Positions 1 to 9,087 of a stretch of DNA of 64,000 nucleotides are shown in pieces. The DNA comes from Mytilinidion resinicola (taxonomy: Eukaryota > Ascomycota > Dothideomycetes > Mytilinidiales > Mytilinidiaceae). Position 1 is the stretch's first letter; every line of letters starts with the position of its first letter. Both the position numbers and the translations under genes were made by a program. The stretch is from NCBI RefSeq assembly GCF_010093595.1, contig NW_022985460.1:381829-445828 (forward strand), in the 5' to 3' direction. Below the pieces are notes generated by a model, which did not search any database, had not been told where the DNA came from, and saw only the letters and a list, made by a program, of their open reading frames with translations.

Positions 1-237
1 GCTTTGCTCGCTCAGCACATCACATACATACATCTGACACCGACCATGGTCGCTTCCGGCTTGACCCCATAGACCAGAGGCGTGGCCAGCCCAGGGCTCC
101 CGCACAGTCGCAATGATGCGTTCGTCTCTGGCTAGAAGTTGCCGCACAAACTCCAGTCCAATACCACGGCTGGCTCCGACTATCAACCACGTGGTGAAGT
201 CCTGATCAGCGAACAGGACATCCGGGATTTGGTTCAT
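1..237 (-). CDS. Short-chain dehydrogenase/reductase, N-terminal part
   Basis: The reverse strand opens at the ATG at 237 (an in-frame TAG lies just upstream) and stays open for 79 codons to the window edge, so the gene is cut by the window. Residues 13-25 read WLIVGASRGIGLE, the GxxxGxG nucleotide-binding glycine motif after the first beta strand of a Rossmann fold, as in NAD(P)-dependent SDR enzymes. The next segment gives RIIATVREP, fitting the second beta strand, and a later YVCDVLS fits the D-x-x-D/V stretch that contacts the adenine. The layout resembles C-factor-like SDRs, but the catalytic Tyr-x-x-x-Lys lies outside the window, so substrate and activity cannot be stated. It is divergent from cytochrome c. 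Confidence 0.85.
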   Translation of the reverse strand, partial: MNQIPDVLFADQDFTTWLIVGASRGIGLEFVRQLLARDERIIATVREPWAGHASGLWGQAGSDHGRCQMYVCDVLSEQS

Positions 238-962
238 GGCTGCAAGGCTGGCGCTGCCGAGCTAATGACGCAGCCACGATGGTGCTGGCACACTGGCACA
301 CTGGTATCCTGCGCTGGGGGGAGAATTCCGCTACCCAGACACACAGGAATGAGTCTGCAGTTGCGTCAGTTCTATCGGGCTGGCTGATGTGGGTCCCCGG
401 TTGTGACGGTGCACGATCGCAAGATGGTGAAGTGGGAACGAGAGCTTGGAGCTGGCACGCAGTCCTGGAATCAGATCAATCAAGGGTGGAGAACGGACGG
501 CTGCAGAGACGGCTGGTGTCTGGGCGGACAGTGCATGATTACTGGGCTACTGGAGACTGTCATCAGATAGAATGCCGATAGCAATGCCAACAGCAATACC
601 GCAGAGCGAGTACATGCGATGATGGTTCCCGGTTCCGTCTGGTGCGGATTCGGCCAAGTCGTCTCTGACCGGCAGTTGAAGCCGAGATACGGCACGTGAC
701 GCCAGTCGGAGAAGGCCGGGAGGAAACTGGCGTGGGTTACCATCACAGCGCCTGCTATTGGCCGGCCCAGCCACAAGGCGAGTGGCTGACCAGGAGAGCG
801 TCGATGCGCTCCCGGTGACGCTTTTTCTTTTCTGCTGGCCTGCCCGTTCTTCTCTCCCTCTCTCTTCACACCCACTCGCCATCGTCCCATCCACCACGTA
901 TCCTTACATACCATCCCATCGACGCTCCACCACTCTCCAACACACACCTCTCTCACTTCACA
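238..962. promoter_or_regulatory. Divergent intergenic region, SDR gene / cytochrome c
   Basis: No supported gene. This 725-base region must hold the promoters and 5' leaders of both flanking divergent genes. The last 150 bases before 963 are very rich in C and T (runs such as cttctctccctctctcttc), which is common in the leaders of highly expressed fungal genes. The open frames seen here are short and have no recognisable protein features. Confidence 0.5.
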
Positions 963-1719
963 ATGTCTGGTTTCGAAGCTGGTACGTTGCCTGAAGTCCT
1001 CGCGTCATCCATCAAAGAGCTCGCCACGGGTCCTTTGGCCTTCATCAAGCAATTCAACATCGTCAGATCTACTGCTCCACTGTAGCCACCATCGCGCGAC
1101 GCATGTTGGCTCCTCTGTACTTATCGGGAGCTGCTTGTCACGGTGCAATGGCTCTGCGATAGCCTGCCGATCTGACGATGTTGTTCCGCGGCCCCCGAGC
1201 TCTGCCTTACTCATGAGGCCATAACATCTGCGAATTTTGCTAACAGGTCTCTCAGGCGATGCTAAGAAGGGTGCCAACCTCTTCAAGGTGTGTTTTCTAG
1301 ACGCGGCATTTTACGCGCCGCGGGCCTCCGGGTGTGCGGATACGAGCTCGAGTTTTATCTAACATCCCCCAGACAAGATGCGCTCAGTGCCACACCCTAA
1401 AAGAGGGTGAGGGCAACAAGATTGGCCCTAACCTACACGGTCTCTTTGGTCGCAAGACTGGCCAGGTGGAGGGTTTCTCGTACACGGACGCGAACAAGCA
1501 GAAGGGCATCACATGGGACAACGACACTCTGGTATGTGAATCTCCAGACCCACCGTCTGAATCGATACTTGCGAGTCGATAGAGCTAATTTTTCCCCAGT
1601 TCTCCTACCTCGAGAACCCAAAGAAGTACATCCCCGGCACGAAGATGGCCTTCGGCGGTCTTAAGAAGCCAAAGGACCGCAACGACCTGATCACCTTCCT
1701 CTCGGAGGAGACCAAGTAA
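963..1719 (+). CDS. CYC1: Cytochrome c
   Basis: Mitochondrial intermembrane-space haem protein that carries electrons from complex III to complex IV. Exons 963-981, 1247-1287, 1373-1531 and 1600-1719 join into 112 codons plus stop. The haem attachment motif CAQCH follows GANLFKTR, then [16 protein letters not shown], and the conserved MAF methionine ligand region appears as [11 protein letters not shown] near the C-terminus. Length matches fungal cytochrome c. All three introns are GT-AG; the first is 265 nt, much longer than the others (85 and 68 nt), and sits only six codons after the start, a position typical of introns that hold expression-enhancing elements. The start is the only ATG that gives the standard MSGFEAG N-terminus. 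Confidence 0.97.
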
Positions 1720-2455
1720 ATATCAACACCATCAAAACACTCTTCAAAAACACCATCAACCACCCAACAATCTTCTCATACTCGCCATCAACCTTTCTCT
1801 CCCATCCGGACAATGTAACACCAGGCATGCTTCGATAGACTTCTATAATCGGCTGTTCTTCGAAAGGTTCTCTGCGTGCTTCTTCGAGTGTACAAATACT
1901 TTTTGTGTAGCATCAACGGCGGGTTTTCGTAGACTTGTGGCGGCGTCGACATCAACTAGGGGCAAGCAGCAGAATTCCGAAATACCATCATCTCCTCTTT
2001 GGACATTTTCCTTCCTTTCGTGACCTAGATTCGTGATTCTTCCGAACTTTTGCTATTGCCAACAGTACTAATCTCTTTTCAATCAGATCGTTCTACACGC
2101 GGTCCAGTCTTCAGGTCCTTCGCTATGTCTAAAGCAGCAGGTGAAGCTGCTTTGTTTTGTTTGGGCCTCTTATCACATGTATGATTATGTCTTGGCAGTA
2201 TCCCGAAGCCTGATCCCAGGAACTAAACCAGCTACTTACCCCGACCACCGTTCATCGACACTGAAATACACCTAATAGCTACAGCTTGTACGCTTCTCAG
2301 CAAGGGGCAAGATCACCTTCCAAATTCGGACTGTGGCGTTAATGACGTCCTCGCCTTTCCTAGCGGCCACCTCGTTCCACATGGCCCGAATCCAACCTCC
2401 TACTTCTTTCAAAGTGGTACTACCTAGTCCAACAGTAAGTCTTGTCTACACTCAA
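1720..2455. other. 3' flank of cytochrome c, no gene seen
   Basis: Contains the 3' UTR of cytochrome c (A-rich directly after the stop, then T-rich). I find no open frame with splice signals or family resemblance. Confidence 0.5.
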
Positions 2456-2689
2456 TCACACATATAGCCCGAGCAGCCTCCCCGGGGTGTCGCCTGCATA
2501 ACTTCCATTTAGTCGAATCGAAAACTCTTCTAACGAAAGCGTGTATCTTCCAAACTCGCAGCACTCCCAAGGCGTTGCTGGTCTTAGATCCACGACAGTG
2601 GTTTCAGCGCTCTTAGGCACAGGGCAAAATGGGGTTACGTCTAGGGTCGGTTTTGTGACAACTTGAACCGTTGTCTCGACGCTTTCGTC

Positions 2690-3025
2690 ACAATATTCCA
2701 CAATAGTGTCAATATTTTTTATAATTGGTTGCCCCAGTACGTGGACTCTTATGTACAATATCTTCTCAGAAAAAGTTGTAACATTTGAAAAAAGTTGTGC
2801 CCGTTAAGTGCACGTTCTCCTGAATAAATTATATAGTAACGTCTACGCTTTCGTAAGTATTTGCGCCGACAAGGGGGAGCTTTTTTGTTCCTTGTTTTCC
2901 CGGAAGCGTAGTTGCTTTTAGCAGAAGTTATACCGTTTGTGTGGATGCTCTTGTTAACATAACCTATAGTAGTGTCCACGCTCTCGAAAGCACTTGCGCC
3001 GACGACATGTACAGTGGAGGGTGAG
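2690..3025. repeat. Degenerate tandem repeat, about 133-bp unit
   Basis: Three diverged units can be aligned by eye. The best two share the core TTGCGCCGAC preceded by a gtc-tacgctttcg / gtccacgctctcg block, at 2841-2870 and 2973-3002; a weaker third unit starts around 2706 (gtgtcaatattttttataa). The spacing is about 132-133 bases. Open frames across it only reflect the repeat and show no domain. It is relatively AT-rich and looks like a decaying repeat rather than a gene. Confidence 0.5.
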
Positions 3026-3189
3026 GTCAAAGTTAAGGAGGATGTATCGACTAGACGCAGAGCTATATCGGGTTGAGTCGGCGCCCAGGTACTGGAATGG
3101 CTTCAATTCCCTTTCATATTTTCAATTTTCCCCTAACACTCTCGTCCAATCTAAGAGCCACGTCAATAACATGCCCAAATCAAGTGGAA

Positions 3190-4235
3190 AACGCGCGGAC
3201 TGGCTCCCGTTCATACGTCTCAACAGTGCGATATTTACCTTAATTCCAGGGTCTGATTTAGAGCGCGACGGATTCTGAATCTTAAACTCGGCTTAAAATC
3301 ATGCCATTGTGCGAACGAATTTGGCTGAAGCTTAAGATACCGGACTGGCTCCCGTTTATACTTCTTAATAGTGCGAGATTTACTCTAAGTCTACGTTCTA
3401 ATTTAAAGGGTCGCGCGATTGACGTTGCTGAAGTGGCTAAAATGGAGGCTGATTCCAGACTTCTCTAGAAACGGTACTTTACAGCGGACTAGCTCCCGTT
3501 TATGCTTTTTAATAGTATGAGCTTTGCTCTATGTCCAGAGTCTGATATAAGGTGTCGCTCAATTAACTTCCACGAGGGGGTGGAAATAGGTCTCGATGTC
3601 AGAATCTACTGGAAACGGTGCTCGATAGCGGACTGGCTTCCGTTCATACTTTCCACTGTCTGGTCTGATCTGCGGCCGTTCTCCAATAACATGCCAAAAC
3701 CGGCCTAAAATTGCACGGAATGGCTCCCCTTCATATATCTTAACAGCGCCAGATCTACCCTACTTCTAGGATCTGATTTGAAGTGTTACTCCAACAATAT
3801 GTCAAAATGGAGTCCAAATCGCACGGACTAGCTCCCGTTTATACATCTCAATAGTGCGAGATTTGTCCTATTTCTAGGACCTGAATTAAAGTGTCGCGCA
3901 ACTAACATCGCCAAAAGGGCTGAAATAAAGGCCGATGTCGACCTTTCTAGAAACAGTGCTTAACAGCGGACTGGCTCCCGTTTATACCTGTTGATGCGAG
4001 GTTTGATCTAAGGTGTCCTCCAATAACATGCCGAAATCAAGTCGAAATCGCATGGACTGGCTCCCGTTTATACATCTCAACAGTGCGAGATTTGTCCTAT
4101 TTCTCGGGCCTGATTTGAAGTGTTGCTCCAACAATATGGCAAAATGGAGTCCAAATCACACGGACTGGCTCCCGTTTATCTTCTCAACAGTGCGAGATTC
4201 ACCCTATTTCCAGGATCCTGATTTGAAGGGTCGCG
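3190..4235. repeat. Satellite-like array with GGACTGGCTCCCGTT core
   Basis: Nine diverged copies of a core close to GGACTGGCTCCCGTTTATA followed by a cttaaTAGTGCGAGATTTA-like tail. Core starts are at about 3197, 3342, 3486, 3630, 3717, 3825, 3968, 4054 and 4162. Spacings are 145, 144, 144, 87, 108, 143, 86 and 108, so the last part repeats as a 143+87+108 block with a higher-order period of about 338 bases. Between cores, blocks such as CCAATAACATGCCAAAA also recur. No coding potential is evident. A second cluster of the same family lies at 30830-31100. Confidence 0.85.
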
Positions 4236-4507
4236 CAGTTAGAACCTCAAGAGAAGGTGAAATTGAGCCTCAGGAGGAAGAAAAAGAATAGAGCTGCAAG
4301 ACTTCGAGCACAAGTCCTACATGTTCGCCCATTTGAAGGCCCCCGGTGTCCTGTACGGGCGTGGACATAACGGCATAGGCTGCTGCTGCGCTGGAGCCTC
4401 GAATATGATTCCACGTACAACTAACATCGACCCTCTCTCGGTCGTCTTTACGCTTCTTCACCGCATAGCAATCTCGATTCATGCCTCTTCCGCCAATATA
4501 ACGCCCC

Positions 4508-5365
4508 TCACACCCCTCCCCTCTCAAACAAACAAAACTCAAACGGCACACCCCCCTCCTCCCTCCCCTCCCCCACACTCTCCCCCACCCACTCCTCCAA
4601 CTCCCCCCTACTCCTCCTCACCCACCCCCTCCCCCTCGCCCCCTCGCCCTCCAAATCCACCCCAAAAAACGCATCGCACTCAAACTCCCGCCCCACCTTC
4701 GTCAACAGCACCCTCCGCGCCCCCTCCATCGCCAACGCCTGGTTGTACAAACTCGCGCCGCCGATCACGAACACCCGGCCCACCCTCACTTCTCCCCCAT
4801 CTCCGTCATCGTCTTTGATCGCGCCGCTTTGTAATTGTCGCACCGCCTCCCCCAACCCCCCAACCACAAGCACCCTCTCCTTCCCCCGCGCCTCCTCCAA
4901 CCCCGCCACCACCCCCGCCCGGCTCACAACCACGTTGATGCGCCCCGCCAGCGGGCGGAACCGCGGCGGGATCGAGTCCCACGTCTTGCGGCCCATGATG
5001 ACGGCGTTTTGGGTCCTTCTCGGCGAAGAAGAAGCGGCAGCGGAGGTGGAGGTGGAGGTGGAGGTGGAGGTGGATGCGGGTGGGAGCACGCGTTTCGTGA
5101 CTCGGGCGAAGAAGGCCATGTCGCCCTTCAGGCTCGTCCAGGGGAGGGCGCCGGCGCGGCCGATGCCGAGGGACGGGGTGGCGGCGAGGATGAGGGTGAG
5201 GGCAAGGGGGCCGGGGGAGCGGGACATTGTGGGTTGGGTAGATTGAGGATCGGGAGAGGGGTCGGATGGCGAGGTGGGTTGGGGGTCGGCGGCGGTGGAG
5301 GGTGATTGTTGCGATTGCGGGGCGGATGAGGGATCGGTTTGCGAGTTTGTTGTTGTTGTTGTCAT
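4508..5365 (-). CDS. DFR1: Dihydrofolate reductase
   Basis: Reduces dihydrofolate to tetrahydrofolate with NADPH, feeding thymidylate and purine synthesis. One uninterrupted exon of 285 codons. After an N-terminal stretch rich in S, T, P and Q, the enzyme starts at LALTLILAATPSLGIGRAG (Met20-loop region with LPW), followed by DMAFFARVTKR, the NADPH-binding VIMGRKTWDSIP, VVVSR, VFVIGGASLYNQAL and a C-terminal FCLFER. The ATG at 5365 gives a 46-residue extension before the usual N-terminus; the ATG at 5227 (MSRSPGPLAL) is the more family-like start. A Ser-Thr dipeptide run encoded by repeated ggtgga units is inserted before the NADPH motif. Codon use is strongly GC/AG-purine biased compared with its neighbours. 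Confidence 0.95.
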   Translation of the reverse strand: MTTTTTNSQTDPSSAPQSQQSPSTAADPQPTSPSDPSPDPQSTQPTMSRSPGPLALTLILAATPSLGIGRAGALPWTSLKGDMAFFARVTKRVLPPASTSTSTSTSTSAAASSSPRRTQNAVIMGRKTWDSIPPRFRPLAGRINVVVSRAGVVAGLEEARGKERVLVVGGLGEAVRQLQSGAIKDDDGDGGEVRVGRVFVIGGASLYNQALAMEGARRVLLTKVGREFECDAFFGVDLEGEGARGRGWVRRSRGELEEWVGESVGEGREEGGVPFEFCLFERGGV

Positions 5366-6032
5366 GGTGGTTGTTCGGGCGGAAGCGGTGGTGTTTAAGG
5401 TTCGGTTCGGTTGAGGTTAATGTAGATCGCGGGGAGAGAGCCAACGCGTGGAAACGTGACCTATGAGCACAGACATATAAAAATTCACAAATGCAGATTC
5501 ATACGGCGTGGATCAAGTTTCGAGTTCATGATCTCGTTGATTCTACTACCGTCACTCGCTTGACGAATCCAAGAAGCACAAATATACGGCATCGAATCAA
5601 ACTGAACCGAAACCCAGCTTTTATAGAGAGAGCAGCATAACACCACCCAGTTCGCCGCCAAATGGTCAGCCAGCCAGATAAGCCAGCCAGCCTCAACATC
5701 CACAACCCCATTCTCCGCCCCTCCTAAGAGGGTGTCTATAATACAATCCTCGCCGCACTAAACACCGACGGCAGAAGGCGCCAAAAACTGGCCCAAGAAA
5801 CACATATAGCTTGCTGCCACGCTGGCAATTCGACAACCAAAAAAAGAAGCTCCCGACTCTGTCCCCAGATGTTCCCGTTGCCCAATGAGTCGATCCACTC
5901 GTTCATGCAAAAACGCCTTGTCCCCGCATGCCGCTTCCCGTTACACACTTTACGCCGCATTTCGTACACTTCATCTCAGCTTTCAAGGTAGGGGGTATCT
6001 CTCGCGCTGAAACCATTGACCGTTTGCTATGC
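5366..6032. other. Intergenic region, no gene seen
   Basis: Holds the 5' leader of the dihydrofolate reductase gene and the 3' UTR of the PSY2 gene, which are both on the reverse strand. Short frames here have no features I recognise. Confidence 0.5.
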
Positions 6033-9000
6033 TCATTCGTTGTCACCGCCAGCGTTGTCGCCACCGCCGCTCTTCACACCGATGGCAATGGAGATTTTCT
6101 TGGGCCCGCCGTCTTTGCCGGAGTTGATGGACTTCTTCCTTCGTAGCATGTGGCCGTGCGTTGGTCCGGTGCTTGTTGCGCTCGAGTTGCTGCTGATTGA
6201 TGAGCGGCGCTTGGAGCTATTTGTTGTGAGCTTGGCAAGCTCGTCCTCTTCGTCTTCTTCTCGGCGACGCTTTTCTGATAATCTTTCTGGTGGACTGACG
6301 ACGGGTGAAGAAGGTTGAGGTGTCTCGTCCCTGGCTGCTGGACCCTTTGTAGGTCCCTCCGGCTCAGCAGCTTGCATGGATGCAGACTTCTTGACCGGGG
6401 ATGGAGACACGCTAGTAGTGAGGATATCCATATCGTCATCGGCGTCATCGTCGGGATAGTTGACTAACGGTCGGATGGGGGATGCCCCGTGGACAGGTGA
6501 TGCGCCGTTTGTGACTGGCTTGACTGCGGCGGAAAGCACGTCCTCCTCATCCTCGTTGTCCGAGCCATTGAAGTAGTTCTCCTCATCCTGGTCTGGTTCC
6601 TTTAGGCCGTTCCAACGTCCACCATTGACAGCACCGTTTCTGATTGGCGTGTCACCTTCCTGGGTAGTGAAAGAATGATCAAGTTCCTGTGTAGTCGGTG
6701 GCTCGTGCAGCTGATCATAGCGGAGAATCAGACTTTGGAAAGTGTCGACATATGTAATCGCCTGTAACTTCTCTCGATAAGTTTCGACAAGATGGACAAT
6801 CAGAGTCTTCAGGTTTTCACGCTTTATGAACTCGAAAAGTTCGAGGCAAGCGGAGTTCAGGAGGTTGTCACGCGGCATAGTTTCGAATAAGATGTTCAGG
6901 ATAGGATCGAAGAGATTGTGCTGAACGACCTGCCGGTTGTGGAAGTCGTCGTGAAGGCCGATGCAAGTTCGAAAGTATTTGAGCGCCGCTGGTAAAAGTT
7001 AGCCATCGTTCACATAGATGGTGTACATCAGAGACTCCATACTAAGCTTGAGATGCTTCTCAGGACATGACATAAGCTGGCCCACTCGACTTGCAAGCCC
7101 CTCAGTAAGAAGAAAGTATTTGCTTCGGTAGGCATGCTGGCGGATGAAGAAGCATAATATCTCTACGAGGTGTGAATATAGAGACACCTCCTGAATAGTG
7201 AGATCGTCCACTGCAAAGGTTGTTAAATATGGGCTAAGAATATTAAGGTACTAGAAACTCACTAGATTTCCTACCCTCCAAATTCTTCAGGGGCTGGAAG
7301 AGCTTTTTAGCAGATTCGTCGTAGAACGATTGGATGAAACCCTCCGTTTGAGGTGCTTGCGGCGCCAGGGAACCTCGAACTTTAGCCAAAAAGTCGCTGT
7401 TGGTACGCCCAATTGCTTCTAGAGAAGCCGAGTTCGCGTTAGGGTCGAGTAGAATCTTGATCGCATCTGCCATCTGCGCCTTTACTCCGAGATCCACTTC
7501 TACCAAAAGAAGCTCAATCAGGGTATCCGTGAGAGGCTTCGCTTTCTCGTTGATGGCCTTGAAGATGTAACCTCGTACCATCAAAGCATCGTGGTCGATG
7601 AGAGCTACTAATATGTCTGTTCCGGCGACTCGTACCGAAGCATCCCGATGCTTCAATGAGAATTGAATTACGTCCAAAAGGCCGTTGCTGATGAAGTTCT
7701 GGAAGAGAGTCGCTCGTGCATTTGCCTGCAGGCTCTTTGCAACCGCGCAGCACTGTTGTATGAACAGGACACCGTCCTTTTTCCGTTGGTAATTTGGTTC
7801 GTCCGCGCCGAAAATGCCGAATAACTCCTTCAAGAATGCGCCGTTTGCCTGGAGATGCTGAACAATATCTACTTGGTGAAAGAATATGAGGGAGTTGAGG
7901 ACTGAAAAGGTGGGGTCGTCGAGAATGCGAGCAAGGACCACGTCCTTTAGGTACTGGAGCCGGTATGTGTAGTGTATCTTCTTTTTGACGTCCAGATCTT
8001 CGATCTTCACCACTTCCTTAAATTTGGATTCGTCCGAGAGATATTGCCTGTGGTTCGCTTTGTGACATGGAAAGTCCGGATCATCTACAGGCGTTAGTCG
8101 CATTCGATGTAAGCTACTAGTATGTAAGGCTTACACTCCAATGCACCCACGACGCCCAATATAACGTCGTCGGTGACAACGAACTCAATGATCTGAGTAT
8201 CGTTGAGAAGTATTAGCAGCTTCATGATATTGCACAGCTTGTGCAGGTCTGGAAGGCTCTCAAGGTCCTCCGCAATTTCCACCAAAGGTATGAGCTTCTG
8301 AATGTAGCCGGTGCCAATCACGAACTTGCCCAAGGCATCGCGGCCGGCCGGAGTGTTGTTGGCCATGCGCATGTGGTTTTCCGACTCTTGTAAATTGCCT
8401 AGTTCCGGATTTGGTAGCATGATGGAGTTTACGTTATCCATCACATCGTCTGAGAGACCGTCATCTGCACCAATTAGTCGACAATCCCGAGAATATGATA
8501 ACTCCAAATTGCGCTAACTAACCTGGACCTGCGAGTTGTTGTAACCGGTGCTGAATCTCGCTGACGAATTCCCTGTGATGTTATCAGCCTCTCAACCCTA
8601 ACCCTGCGTCTTGTCGCACAACGTACCATATCGCCGCACAACCCTCCGCTTCTTGGAAGCTCAGCGCCATATCCGTCCCATTTTGTTCCGTCCAGACTAT
8701 CAACGTGTCTATTGGCCGAATTAGCTGGTATTGCTGTCATCCGGAGCATCGCATAGTACCTTGCTGTTTCTGGTATCCATCGTCCTTCGATATCTTGGTC
8801 TCGAGGAGTTGGCGGTTGGCGTCGTCCTCGGAGGCAACTAGTATTCGTGCCTCATCCTGCATGAGACAAAAAGTCAGCACAACTGCGCATCGTGTTGTTG
8901 GGGCCGCGAGGGGCTTTCGGCGCGAAAAGGGTCACGCTTTGGTCGGGGAGACAAGCGCGCGTGTGGCACTCACGTTTTGGACGATGCCTTTACAGAAGCC

Positions 9001-9087
9001 GGTGCCGCGATCAAACCAGTCGTTGTTCTTGAGCTCGTAGACCTTGACGCGCTTGCGATCGTTGGACGGCGGCGCGGCCAGTGCCAT
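6033..9087 (-). CDS. PSY2: PP4 phosphatase regulatory subunit 3 (PSY2/SMK-1/Falafel)
   Basis: Targets protein phosphatase 4, acting in DNA-damage recovery in yeast and animals. Exons (reverse strand) 9087-8974, 8856-8760, 8708-8627, 8572-8523, 8464-8135, 8084-7263, 7210-7043 and 6988-6033 sum to exactly 872 codons plus stop. Residues about 12-110 form the EVH1/PH-like domain (RVKVYELKNNDWFDRGTG, LIVWTEQNGTDMALSFQE, then W-EFVSEIQ). Next comes the SMK-1/DUF625 domain (LHKLCNIMKLLILLNDTQ, DPDFPCHKANHRQYL, IHYTYRLQYLKDVVLAR) and ARM-like helices (LYSHLVEILCFFIRQHAYRS). The C-terminal 280 residues are acidic and disordered, with KRRREEDEE and RRKK basic clusters that may be nuclear signals. The ATG at 9087 fits family N-termini better than an in-frame ATG at 9126. 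Confidence 0.95.

Noticed and set aside
3190..4235. CRISPR-like array, because short repeats are regularly spaced
   Set aside because: This is fungal nuclear DNA, the repeats are diverged, spacers are also repetitive, and unit lengths alternate, so a satellite is the better explanation.
4321..5305. Several long forward frames, one Pro-rich and one Gly-rich, opposite dihydrofolate reductase
   Set aside because: They are antisense shadows of the GC-skewed DHFR coding strand; the reverse strand has a complete enzyme.
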